Assembly: GCF_001571775.1 (NCBI RefSeq)
Contig: NZ_LRVM01000002.1
Span: 310,001-374,000, forward strand
Direction of reading: 5' to 3'
Source: Anaerotignum neopropionicum
Lineage (GTDB): Bacteria; Bacillota; Clostridia; Lachnospirales; Anaerotignaceae
Length of the DNA: 64,000 nt
The position numbers were made by a program, and so were the translations under genes. The first letter of the stretch is position 1. Every line of letters starts with the position of its first letter. Below are positions 8,863 to 18,009 of this stretch, one piece after another. The notes under the pieces were generated by a model. The model was given only the letters and a program-made list of their open reading frames with translations. It did not search any database and had not been told where the DNA came from.

Positions 8863-9825
8863 GTGAATAGCTTTATTTCGTGGATCGGCGGGAAAAAAGC
8901 TTTAAGAAAGCTTTTATATAAGCTGTTTCCTAAAAATCATACACGATATATAGAAGTATTCGGAGGTGGTGGCTGGGTACTCTTTGGGAAAAGACAGAGA
9001 AAGAACTGCATGGAGGTTTACAACGATTTTAATTCAAATCTTGTAAACCTTTTTTTGTGTGTAAAAGAACGTCCTCTAGCTTTTCTAAAAGAGCTTGGGT
9101 TTTTGCCTTTGTGTTCAAGAGATGAATTTGGGGTTTTAAGAAAATTTATTGAACAGGAAGAATTCACAGATAACTATATGGCTGAGGAGCTGGAACTGGC
9201 AGAAAAATATATCCCTCCTCCGTCTACTGAGGAAATGATGCTTTTGTATGAAAAGAAAGCAGAGCTTTATGAAGTAAAAAGAGCCACAGCTTTTTTTAAG
9301 CTCATAAAGTACAGCTACGGTAGTAGTACAACCTCCTTTGGCGGTCAGCCATGTGACATTCGAAAGTGTTTCAAAATTATATGGGAAGCCTCGGAACGAT
9401 TAAAGGACGTTGTTATAGAAAACAAAGATTTTGAGGATTTCATTAAACAGTATGACAGGGAGGGCGCGTTCATCTATTGTGATCCGCCTTATTATGGAAC
9501 AGAAGGGCATTATGCTGTTGGCTTTCCAAAAGAAAACCATGTAAGACTTCGGGATACTCTTTCAGCTTGCAAGGGACTTTGGATGGTGTCCTACAACGAT
9601 TGTGAGTATATCAGGGAGTTGTATAAGGATTTTCATATTCGCACAGTTGTCCGTATCAACAACTTAGCTCAGCGTTATGAAGGAGGTGCGGAGTACAGAG
9701 AAGTGATAATTACAAATTTTGATCCAAAGAAGATGGTTATAAAGGATTTTAGCTTTCAAATGAACCTTTTTTCTGATTTGGAGGACGAGGATGAACAGTT
9801 TGAATATTACCTAAAAGAGGATTAG
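8863..9825 (+). CDS. Dam-type (D12 class) DNA adenine-N6 methyltransferase
   Basis: Motif I is 'YIEVFGGGGWVLF' (about residues 31-43, SAM binding) and motif IV is 'IYCDPPYYGTE' (about residues 203-213, the D-P-P-Y catalytic motif). With 'WIGGKKALRKLL' at the N-terminus these define the D12/Dam class. The 320-residue length is normal. The start is GTG 8863 with GGAAGGTGG upstream. No restriction enzyme gene is adjacent, so it is probably an orphan methylase that protects the element against host restriction or marks its DNA. Confidence 0.92.
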   Translation: MNSFISWIGGKKALRKLLYKLFPKNHTRYIEVFGGGGWVLFGKRQRKNCMEVYNDFNSNLVNLFLCVKERPLAFLKELGFLPLCSRDEFGVLRKFIEQEEFTDNYMAEELELAEKYIPPPSTEEMMLLYEKKAELYEVKRATAFFKLIKYSYGSSTTSFGGQPCDIRKCFKIIWEASERLKDVVIENKDFEDFIKQYDREGAFIYCDPPYYGTEGHYAVGFPKENHVRLRDTLSACKGLWMVSYNDCEYIRELYKDFHIRTVVRINNLAQRYEGGAEYREVIITNFDPKKMVIKDFSFQMNLFSDLEDEDEQFEYYLKED

Positions 9826-9838
9826 GAGGAATATGTAC

Positions 9839-10318
9839 ATGAAAAAATTGAATGAACAGCAAGGCTTGACTGTTGAAAACGAAATGATTGAATTTGCAAA
9901 TTTAGGAGATGAAGTTGTCGTTACTGCATTAGATCGTCTTGTGGTACTGACAAAGGCAAAAATGACGGCATTGGATATGGTGAAAACCATTGCGACCCTT
10001 GCGGAAGTCGCGCAAAATCTTCTTGCTACATTGGTGAAAAACTGTGGCACTTGTGAGGACTGTGGTCATTGTGAAGAAATGGATACAGAAAATATTAAAC
10101 TTCCTGATTATATGCTGGAAACAGCAGGAATTCCAAAAGATGCAAAATTGATTGCCTATGCTGAAGAAGATAGTGGGATTGTCCGTGTGGAACAGGCGGA
10201 ATATGACCATGATATTGCAGATATTCCTGAGGACATTCGTGAACTGCTTTCAAACTATGGGATTTGTATGGGCGAGCTTGATGCATTGCTTGTAAAGGGG
10301 GAATTTCTTCATGGATAA
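9839..10318 (+). CDS. Hypothetical protein with CxxCxxCxxC motif
   Basis: ATG 9839 is preferred because AGGAGG is nine bases upstream; ATG 9833 would be only three bases from it. The middle (about residues 66-76) has a CGTCEDCGHC cluster that looks like a small metal-binding knuckle. The N-terminal part is helical. The product overlaps the next gene by eight bases, so they are translationally coupled. I cannot assign a family. Confidence 0.65.
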   Translation: MKKLNEQQGLTVENEMIEFANLGDEVVVTALDRLVVLTKAKMTALDMVKTIATLAEVAQNLLATLVKNCGTCEDCGHCEEMDTENIKLPDYMLETAGIPKDAKLIAYAEEDSGIVRVEQAEYDHDIADIPEDIRELLSNYGICMGELDALLVKGEFLHG

Positions 10319-11048
10319 GAATTATGTATATCCTTACAGTTTTCAGTTTGCAAAGGGGAATCAGGAGCTTGATTTATATAAGGAATCCCATAAAGCAAAT
10401 GTTGATTGTAAAAATGCCATTGAAAAAGCCATCAGTGAAAATTTTGATGGTCTAAGGCTTGAAAAAAACACGGCAGAGCAAGTGATTTCTCAGTTTGGCT
10501 ATGACAGAGTCAATTTTGTTCTTGCCAATTCCATACAGCAAAAAAGTTATGACGGCAGGTTTTCTCGTGACAATAAGGAATGGGCAAATCACTTTTTTAT
10601 TCTGCCCGATAAGATTCAAGGCTTTGATAAACGGCTGGAGTTTGCAGTGGATAGTCACCCTGCAGTGCTGGATGGCTTTATCAATCAGGCAAGGCGAGCC
10701 TACCAAGCCTTGAATTTATGGGAGGCAAAACATTGTAACGATGCCACAGGGCTTAACTTTGAGGGGAGGGTGATGGTGCTTCGTGCCACAAACCTCAAAG
10801 ATGAGTATAAAAATCCTCGAGACCAGCTTGTTTTGTGTGAGAGTGGTTTTGGCTGTTCGCCCACAGCAAGTGGAAGAAAGGTATTCGGGCGATTTCTCTT
10901 TGATGGTGAGCGTTGTCAGTATGAACGCTCAGATTTTATTGGAGAATTAAAAGCAGAACACCTACCATATTGGGCAGTTGAAAAACGAAAGGAGATGGGA
11001 GCGAGCAATGAAGAAAGTCAAAGCATGGGAGGAATGGAAATGAAGTAA
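10311..11048 (+). CDS. DUF3849-like protein
   Basis: 'YVYPYSFQFAKGNQELDLYKES' followed by 'NVDCKNAIEKAI' and 'VLANSIQQKSYDGRFSRDN' match the conserved start of DUF3849 proteins, which are found almost only on conjugative elements of Firmicutes. The role is unknown. GGGGG precedes the ATG. It is part of a tight run of rightward genes from 8863 to 12230. Confidence 0.75.
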   Translation: MDKNYVYPYSFQFAKGNQELDLYKESHKANVDCKNAIEKAISENFDGLRLEKNTAEQVISQFGYDRVNFVLANSIQQKSYDGRFSRDNKEWANHFFILPDKIQGFDKRLEFAVDSHPAVLDGFINQARRAYQALNLWEAKHCNDATGLNFEGRVMVLRATNLKDEYKNPRDQLVLCESGFGCSPTASGRKVFGRFLFDGERCQYERSDFIGELKAEHLPYWAVEKRKEMGASNEESQSMGGMEMK

Positions 11049-11060
11049 GGGGGTAGAAAA

Positions 11061-11612
11061 ATGAGCAATATACAAATCAAAAAAGGCTGTATTTATTACT
11101 ACGGCAACCCGGCCGGATATGTAAAGGAACAAAACACAGTGGTGGATATCATGTTTCAGAAGGAAGAACTGAAACAATGGCTTTCTGAGAAAAATCTCTC
11201 AGCTACTTGGACGGACGGTGTATTTGAACGGCTTTTCAGGGGTGAAAAGCTGGCAGAATTGAATGGTGAAATCAAGCCACTAAAAAAAGTCCGAATTTGG
11301 CAGTTAAAAGCCAATTCGGACTTTGCTTTGCGGTTTATTTCTTTGGAAGAGAGCCAAAAGAAATTTGGTGAACCGCGTATTGAAAATTATGAAACCGTTT
11401 ATGATGGAGAGCTTGCTACCAACGATTTGGAGGGGATCTATACCAAATTCAATATTGACCACCCGTATGGTTATGAGGGGCATTCCCTATCTATGTCCGA
11501 TGTGGTGGAACTTTATGATGACGAAGGGAGTGTTTTTCACTACGTAGACCAGTTCGGATTCAAGGGGATTGGCTTCAAACAGCTTAAGCAGGATATGCAA
11601 ATAAAAATGTAG
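11061..11612 (+). CDS. YodL-domain protein
   Basis: The C-terminal half contains the YodL signature: 'VRIWQLKANSDFALRFISL', 'VYDGEL', 'LEGIYTKFNIDHPYGYEG' and 'SLSMSDVVEL'. YodL-like domains occur in Bacillus YodL (linked to cell shape and division) and as cargo domains of element proteins. GGGGG lies upstream of the ATG. The N-terminal 70 residues are unassigned. The domain call is firm, the function is not. Confidence 0.8.
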   Translation: MSNIQIKKGCIYYYGNPAGYVKEQNTVVDIMFQKEELKQWLSEKNLSATWTDGVFERLFRGEKLAELNGEIKPLKKVRIWQLKANSDFALRFISLEESQKKFGEPRIENYETVYDGELATNDLEGIYTKFNIDHPYGYEGHSLSMSDVVELYDDEGSVFHYVDQFGFKGIGFKQLKQDMQIKM

Positions 11613-11622
11613 GAGGATAAAT

Positions 11623-11961
11623 ATGAAGAAAAACAATCAGCTTCACTATGATGTAAAGATTCAAAGCATACGACCAGAAGGAACTTTAAAGGCAACAGCA
11701 ACTGTCAATATCAATGAAGCTTTTGCCATTCGTGGCGTCAAGGTGATGGAGGGCAGTAAAGACTTATTTGTTTCCATGCCTAGTTACAAAGCAGGAAACG
11801 GAGAATACAAGGATATTTGTTTTCCGTGCACAGCAGAAGCAAGAAAGGAATTTGACCAAGCAGTGATGGGTGCATATGAACAGGCGTTGACTCAAAAGCA
11901 GGAGCAAAAACAAGAACCAATGACACAGGAGCAAAGCAGTGCCCCAACGATGACCATGTAA
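11623..11961 (+). CDS. SpoVG-like protein
   Basis: 'VKIQSIRPEGTLKATATVNINEAFAIRGVKVMEG' and 'LFVSMPSYK' match the SpoVG fold, a small beta-sheet nucleic-acid-binding regulator of sporulation, septation and virulence in Firmicutes. The C-terminal 25 residues are Gln/Glu-rich. AGGAGG lies upstream. Element-encoded SpoVG-like copies are common and may bind DNA or RNA of the element. Confidence 0.85.
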   Translation: MKKNNQLHYDVKIQSIRPEGTLKATATVNINEAFAIRGVKVMEGSKDLFVSMPSYKAGNGEYKDICFPCTAEARKEFDQAVMGAYEQALTQKQEQKQEPMTQEQSSAPTMTM

Positions 11962-11978
11962 AATTAGGAGGGAAAGAA

Positions 11979-12230
11979 ATGAAAAATTCAATCGTTTTTG
12001 TAAAGGACAAAGCAAAACAGGCACAATCGTTTTTTATATTGCAGTCTGCTAAACTACGGTTTGCAGCAGCCAATAACCGTGGTGAAAATTACGTGGACAG
12101 TGCCGTAAAAATTCTTATTGCTGTGGTTTTGGGCGGATTGCTTCTTGCAGGACTTTATGCATTATTTGGCGATGTGGTGATGCCAACCTTGGTAACCAAG
12201 ATTAAGGAAATGTTCAATTATGCAGGCTGA
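11979..12230 (+). CDS. DUF6133 pilin-like membrane protein, copy 1
   Basis: The 83-residue protein has a basic leader, the motif N-N-R-G-E-N-Y at about residues 31-37, then one hydrophobic segment (VKILIAVVLGGLLLAGLYAL) and a short tail ending FNYAG. This is the layout of a class III (Flp/Tad) prepilin, with cleavage expected near R-G. The last 53 residues are almost identical to the second copy at 17184, with a single V/E difference, while the leaders differ. It sits just upstream of the giant surface protein and is probably a pilus subunit. Confidence 0.75.
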   Translation: MKNSIVFVKDKAKQAQSFFILQSAKLRFAAANNRGENYVDSAVKILIAVVLGGLLLAGLYALFGDVVMPTLVTKIKEMFNYAG

Positions 12231-12242
12231 TGGAGGGATAGT

Positions 12243-15200
12243 ATGATACAGAACCTAAAAAAGACAACTTCTCTATTTTTAATTATTTGTCTTGTACTAG
12301 TAATGTTTAGTGAGAGTGCATATGCAGAAAAGCTGATATTTCAAGACAGTTTAGGGCATTGGGCCGAAGATGCCATCCTAAAGCTGACGGACGAGGGTGT
12401 GATATCGGGATTCCCCGATGGTCTTTGTCACCCCGATGAAATGATAACAAGAGCAGAATTTACTGCATTGGTTGACCGAAAAATAGAAAGAAATCAAGAT
12501 GGTTCAGTCAATAGACCTTCCGATTTTACTGACGTCAAGGGGCATTGGGCGGAAAAAAATATTACGAAGTTGACCAGCCTTGAGATTATTTTGGAAGAAG
12601 AATATCCAGAAAATCAATTTTCCCCAGATGAGCCAATTACCAGATTGGAGATGGTGAAAATGCTGGTTCGTGCATTGGGAACTGAAAATCACAGTGAAAA
12701 TTGTAGCTGTGAGCTTGATTTTACCGATGCACAGTTGATTAAAAGCGAAGATAAGATTTACGTTTGCATGGGGAAGAAATATCACATTATTAGTGGTTAT
12801 CCTGATGGTACCATGCAACCCACGGGCAGTGCTACCCGTGCAGAAGCATTTAAAATGCTTGTAAATCAGGAAGAAGCCAGAGAACAGATTAGGAGAGAGA
12901 AAGAGCAAAGTTCTGTGATTAAAAATCCAGAGGTGAAAAACTCCAACGGAGGTAGTGGAGGTGCTTCTTATGTGCCAGAGCCGCAGTTTAGTTTCATTCT
13001 TCCCGAAACAGTGTATGTGGGAGAAGAAATTGAGGTGGCGGCCAAAAGTCAATATGTAAGCACAGTGACTTGGGCTGTCCTGAAAAATGATATTTCCGTG
13101 GAAATACCTGACGTTTTGGAGGGAGAGCTAAAGCCAGACGGCGGTATTGTGAAAATTAGAGAACAGGGCATATACACTTTTACGGCAACGGCCAAAAACA
13201 GCATTGGAAAAGAAATTACCACAGAGCAGACCGTTACCGTTTACACTGTGGTGACGGTAGACTTTGATATGCCACAAACAGCACATAATGATACCAGTAC
13301 TGCGGTGGATTTAAAAACCGAAAATCTTGGTCACAACCTTGTAGTGTGGTCTCTGATAAAAGATGGTATGGAAGTAAAACTTGAAAATTCCGTTACAGGA
13401 GAACTTGGCAATACAGGGGGAACCGTGCAGTTCAACAGCAAAGGCAGTTATGAACTTACTGCAACCGTTACCGATGAACTTGGTAAGGTTTCTACGGTAT
13501 CAAAGAATATTGATATTTATCCTGTGGCAGAAATCAATTTTACATTGCAGTCCGTTACCCATACAGACAAAACCATTGCTTTCAATGTTCAGACAAAAGA
13601 AGCTGAGGATATGACGGTAAAATGGTTACTTATGAAAGATGGAGAACCCGTAGCTATTGAAAATTTCATTGAGGGTGAGCTTGCTCATGGTGAAAACAAT
13701 ATCCGTTTCAAGGAAAAGGGTGTTTATCGACTTACAGCTACACTAACTGATAAAACAGGGCGGGTTTTTACAGATACGGCGGAAATAATCACATATCCTG
13801 TAGGCTCTGTTGGTTTTTATCTTCCATCTGTACTCCACACCGATGATACGGTAAAAGTGGAAGCAACACTAGACGAAATTGGTAACCATACGGCGATGTG
13901 GTCTCTCAAAAAAGACGGAAAAGATGTGCAGCTTTCTGAATTTATCAGTGGGAATTTGACCAATGATGGCGGGGAGGTGCGCTTCAAGGAAAAAGGCGTT
14001 TATATTTTAAAAGCCTCTTTTACCGATGACGGACAGAGAGACTATTCCTATGAACAACAAATCAAGGTGTATCCTGTGCCAACGGTCAGCTATACTCAGC
14101 CGCAATATGCCCATACGGATACAGAAATTGAAATCACGGTAAAAAGTACAGACTTGGATGACCTCAACCTTGAATGGCTTGTAGATAACAGCTTTGGCTA
14201 TCAAGAGTGGAATACCTTTGTGGATGGTTCCCTTTCTAATGCAGGAGGAAAAATCAAGTTTAAGCGGGCAGGAATTTATGAGCTTGTTGCCAGAGTGACC
14301 GATGAAGCAGGCAGAGTATTCCTTTTTGAGCCAAAGAAAACAACTGAGGTTTTGCCTGTGCTTACAATTGATTTCAACCTGCCGAAAGTTGCTTATACAG
14401 ATACTTCAATTGACCTAAGAACTAGTGGGCATAACAATACCCTCCCTGTGGAATGGTCATTGAGTAGAAATGGTCAGGCTGTTTCTTTAAGCAAAGTGCT
14501 GGATGGAGCATTAAATGCACTTGGTGGAAAGGTGATTTTCAAGGAACATGGTGAGTTTGTTTTAACGGCAACCATGACAGACTTTTTAGGAAGAAGCTAT
14601 ACCCACAGTCAAGAAATCAAAATTATGCCGGTAATGGATTTTACCTTCACAATGCCGTCAGATGTTCATTATGGAAAAAGCTTTCCAGTGACAATTTCAA
14701 ATGCAAAGCATACTGAAAATGCAACAATTGTTTGGGCACTTACCCAAAATGGCGAAACAGAAAGCTATACAGGAACACTGACTGAAAAAGGCGGCAATAT
14801 CTCAATTTCGAATACCGGAAAATTTGTCCTTACTTCTGTTGCAACTGATGTTCTTGGCAGAGAAAGCAGATGCACACAAGAAATCAATGTGACCAACACT
14901 GCACCAACTATTACAAATCTTACAGTAACCCCAACCAGAACAGTGAAAAATGGTAAATTCCTAGTAGAAGTTTCTGCTACAGCGGAAGATGCAGACGGAG
15001 ATAAATTTGAGCTTGAGTGGGATGGCAGAGCGTCAGACGGTTATTATGCAGTGGGGACACATACGGTGAAGGTTCGTGCCAAAGATATTGCAGGGGTATA
15101 TTCCAATTGGGAAGTAAAAACCTTTACGGTAGTGAACGCTGCACCGACCATCACAAACTTTACGGTAACCCCCACCAGAACAGTGAAAGATGGCAAATTT

Positions 15201-17169
15201 CTAGTGAATGTTTCTGCTACAGCAATGGATGCAGACGGAGATAAATTTGAGCTTGAGTGGGACGGCAAAGTGGAAGACGGTTATTATTCGGTAGGAACAC
15301 ATACCGTGAAGGTTCGTGCAAAAGATATTGCAGGTGCGTGCTCCCAGTGGGCGGTGAAAACCTTTACTGTGGTGAATGCTGCACCGACTATCACGAATTT
15401 TACAGTAGCCCCAACCAGAACTATGAAAGATGGTAAATTTCTGGTGAATATTTCTGCCACAGCGGCGGATGCAGATGGAGATAAATTTGAGCTTGAGTGG
15501 GAAGGCAAATCAGCAGATGGTTACTATGGGGTAGGAACACATACCGTGAAAGTTCGTGCTAAAGATATTGCTGGAGCATATTCACAGTGGGCAGTAAAAA
15601 CTTTTACTGTTGCAAACAGTGCACCGACCATCACCAATTTTACAGTAACTCCCACTAGAACAGCGAAAGATGGTAAATTTCTTGTGAATATTTCTGCTTC
15701 AGCGGCAGATGCAGACGGAGATGCAACTGTGATTGAATGGCAGGGTAAAAATGCAGATGGCTACTATGCAGTAGGTACATACACCATAAAGGTTCGTGCC
15801 AAAGATTCTGTAGGTTCGTATTCTCCGTGGTCGGAAAAGAGCTTTACTGTTGCAAACTCTGCACCTGAACGGCCTGTGATTACCAGAACTCCCAACGGGA
15901 ACAGTGTTACACCGGGAACTGCAGTAACCATAACAGCAAAAAGTAGTGATGCAGATGGAGATGCCATCACCTATGTATGGCAGAACAGACCAGCGGAATC
16001 GGCAGTGTACCCTCTAGGCAAAAATGTAGTGAGAGTAAAAGCGGTAGACAGTGCAGGGGCAGAATCCCCTTGGACTGCTATTATGTTCTTCGTTGCTGAT
16101 TCAAATGGCTCGGGCGGTATGACTTTGTCGGGCCCTGACTCTACCATATTAGAAAATGGCATTGAAGGAGCTACCATTACGGGATATACCTTTACCGTTC
16201 CCCCTGTATCGGGTCACAGTGGTAACGATTACGGCAGAGTGAGAGGTTATAACATACGCACAAATCAGTGGGATCAACTTGACTATGAAACAACCAGTAA
16301 CGGTATCACTTTTGAACGAAGCCTTAACAGCGGATCATATTCCAAGCTTGAATTTTACTACTACACAAACCATAACTGCAGTGCGACACGTTCCTAACTG
16401 AAAAGGTTAGGCATCGATTGAAAGGAGGATAGATAATCGATAGAACTAATGCTCTGAGAAGTGGAATGAGGGGGTAACGTCCCGAAACGCTTCCCTTAAT
16501 ACTCCGACTGGCAATTTGAAATGTAATTAGAGAATTGTCAGACGCTCGGTGAAGTCGAGAGAGAGTTGCCCAAACAGAATAAATATGTTGCTGTGGAAAG
16601 CTGTTCAGCGATGAATGGTGCAACCTATATTGCGGAGGTCTATAAAATACCTATGGTGAGAATGGGCAGTTGCCCTGACGAACTTGCGAATGTACGGGTC
16701 TATAAGTGGTGTATGCAGAAATGTATATGTGCCTTCGGGCAAGTGCGTGAGGTAAAGTAAGAATTGCACTTATGAAATACCTTATACTGTTACAGGCAGT
16801 ATCCAGCGTACAGGCTTAAAGCAAGCACCTAAGGGTGTCATGAACAGATAGGAGCATTGGAACGTGGTAAGCCGTAAAACGTGGAGATGATTACACATCT
16901 ATGATGCGGTGGTGACGAAGAATAATAAGCACCTTTAATTACGGTGAAAGCGATGGCATGACCTCATAGAACAGAGCCAATCTGTCAGAGGAATAGCCAT
17001 TAGTCGGTAGCAATTTGAAAATTTGCTACCGATGGAACGCCGTGTGAAATGAAAGTTTCGTGCACGGTGTGGGACGGGGGAAAATCCAGAGATCACTCCA
17101 AAGGATTACCTATCGTCATTGTATAACAAATCAAACATAACATACACCGTCGATTATTATTTTGAATAA
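12243..17169 (+). CDS. Giant S-layer-anchored Ig-repeat protein, gene split by a group II intron
   Basis: The coding sequence is join(12243..16380, 17120..17169), 1395 residues. A signal peptide (to about residue 28) is followed by three SLH domains (about 30-205) that bind cell-wall polymers, a Gly/Ser linker, about seven Ig-like repeats of roughly 90 residues, four near-identical 80-residue PKD-like repeats (about 887-1206), a fifth diverged one, and a C-terminal beta domain. Unspliced, the frame stops at 16395-16397 with the tail CSATRS. After exact removal of 16381-17119 it continues as CMYNKSNITYTVDYYFE, completing the last strand. It lies between two DUF6133 pilin-like genes, so it could be a pilus-associated adhesin or mating-pair stabiliser (inference). 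Confidence 0.85.
14901..15860 (+). repeat. Four 240-bp tandem repeats in the surface protein gene
   Basis: Four units start at 14901, 15141, 15381 and 15621, each with GCACC(A/G)AC(C/T)AT at its start. Each encodes one PKD-like domain beginning APTITN and containing DADGD. Units are about 85-90 percent alike at DNA level, high enough for recombination to change the copy number and so the length of the surface protein. Confidence 0.9.
16381..17119 (+). ncRNA. ORF-less group II intron
   Basis: The 739-base segment begins GTGCGAC, the conserved group II 5' end, and ends CGTCAT (AY 3' end). A canonical domain V is visible at about 17036-17071: ACGCCGTG pairs with CACGGTGT, there is a GAAA tetraloop inside GAAATGAAAGTTTC, and the catalytic triad is CGC. 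A short domain VI follows. There is no reverse transcriptase or maturase frame inside, so mobility or efficient splicing would need a maturase in trans. Removing exactly these bases joins the exons in frame. A 64-codon open frame inside it is not a gene. Confidence 0.92.
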
Positions 17170-17183
17170 GGGAGGATTTTTAA

Positions 17184-17435
17184 ATGAAGATAATGATGAA
17201 GGAAGCACAAAAAAAGGCAGTACAGGCAAAGACTTTTTTTATGATTCAATCTATGAAAATGAGAAGTGTAATCACAAATAACCGTGGTGAAAACTATGTT
17301 GACTCGGCAGTCAAAATTCTCATTGCTGTAGTTTTGGGCGGATTGCTACTAGCAGGACTTTATGCATTGTTTGGAGATGTGGTGATGCCTACTTTGGAAA
17401 CCAAAATTAAGGAAATGTTCAATTATGCAGGCTAA
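17184..17435 (+). CDS. DUF6133 pilin-like membrane protein, copy 2
   Basis: Same layout as the copy at 11979: basic leader of about 35 residues, N-N-R-G-E-N-Y motif, one hydrophobic segment, tail ending FNYAG. The gene starts 15 bases after the spliced stop of the surface protein gene, with GGGAGG upstream. It overlaps the start of the prepilin peptidase gene by 11 bases. This is probably the major or ancestral pilin of the Tad-like locus because it is directly joined to the assembly genes. Confidence 0.75.
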   Translation: MKIMMKEAQKKAVQAKTFFMIQSMKMRSVITNNRGENYVDSAVKILIAVVLGGLLLAGLYALFGDVVMPTLETKIKEMFNYAG

Positions 17436-17871
17436 CGGCATCGCACAGTCGGTGCTTTTTTCTTTTCTGCTGATTTTGGTGTCTGTGGAGGACATGAAGA
17501 AAAGAGAGATTCCACCACTGTTTTGTGTAGGAATTGCCCTCTGTGCACTGCTGAATTTTAAGGCGGAAAATCTTTTGGGACTTGGCATTCCAATGGTTTT
17601 ATTAATAACTGCCGCATGGATTTACCCAGACCAGCTTGGTGGTGGAGATATCAAGCTCACTGCCGCTGTTAGCCTTATTCTTGGCTTTACTGACACGGCA
17701 TATGGCGTTATCCTTGCCTTTTCCCTTGAACTTGCAGTATTTGTTATTTTAAAGCATAGGCGAAAGCTTACAAAGCAGGAGGCAGAGGAGTTTCCAATGC
17801 CTCTTGCTCCTTTTTTAACCATTGGTTTTTTAGTAACATATTTTATGAATTTTGGAGGTCTGATGCGATGA
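17425..17871 (+). CDS. A24-type prepilin peptidase (TadV/CpaA-like)
   Basis: A 148-residue integral membrane protein with both aspartates of the A24 peptidase family: 'SVEDMKKREIPP' (Asp about residue 23) and 'QLGGGDIKL' (Asp about residue 75, the G-x-G-D motif). The N-terminal methylase domain of larger PilD enzymes is absent, as in TadV/CpaA. It should cleave the leader of the pilin-like proteins at the cytoplasmic membrane face. AAGGAAATG precedes the ATG inside the pilin gene. Confidence 0.88.
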   Translation: MQANGIAQSVLFSFLLILVSVEDMKKREIPPLFCVGIALCALLNFKAENLLGLGIPMVLLITAAWIYPDQLGGGDIKLTAAVSLILGFTDTAYGVILAFSLELAVFVILKHRRKLTKQEAEEFPMPLAPFLTIGFLVTYFMNFGGLMR

Positions 17872-17996
17872 GGAAAGGTGGAAATAAAAAAGGGTTTATT
17901 GCACTGTGCGTCATTGTTCCTATGGTCATAGCACTTGCGTTTATACCCAAAGTGATTAAAGAAAGAAAAAAGAGAAAATACAATTTATCATTTTAA
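17868..17996 (+). CDS. Small single-pass membrane protein
   Basis: A 42-codon frame overlapping the peptidase stop by four bases (ATGA). The product has a basic start (MRKGGNKKG), one membrane segment (FIALCVIVPMVIALAFI) and a very basic tail (KERKKRKYN). The overlap and the tight fit before CpaB suggest a real small subunit of the pilus locus. No homology recognised. Confidence 0.55.
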   Translation: MRKGGNKKGFIALCVIVPMVIALAFIPKVIKERKKRKYNLSF

Positions 17997-18009
17997 GGAG
18001 GAAAAAATT

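Noticed and set aside
14901-15860. CRISPR-like periodic repeat
   Set aside because: Repeat units of 240 bp are wholly coding and there are no spacers or cas genes.
15044-15970. Three similar minus-strand frames of 68-74 codons
   Set aside because: They are shadows of the 240-bp tandem repeats of the surface-protein gene; their similarity only reflects the repeats.
16566-16760. 64-codon open frame within the intron
   Set aside because: It overlaps structured intron RNA, has no ribosome site and no recognisable product.
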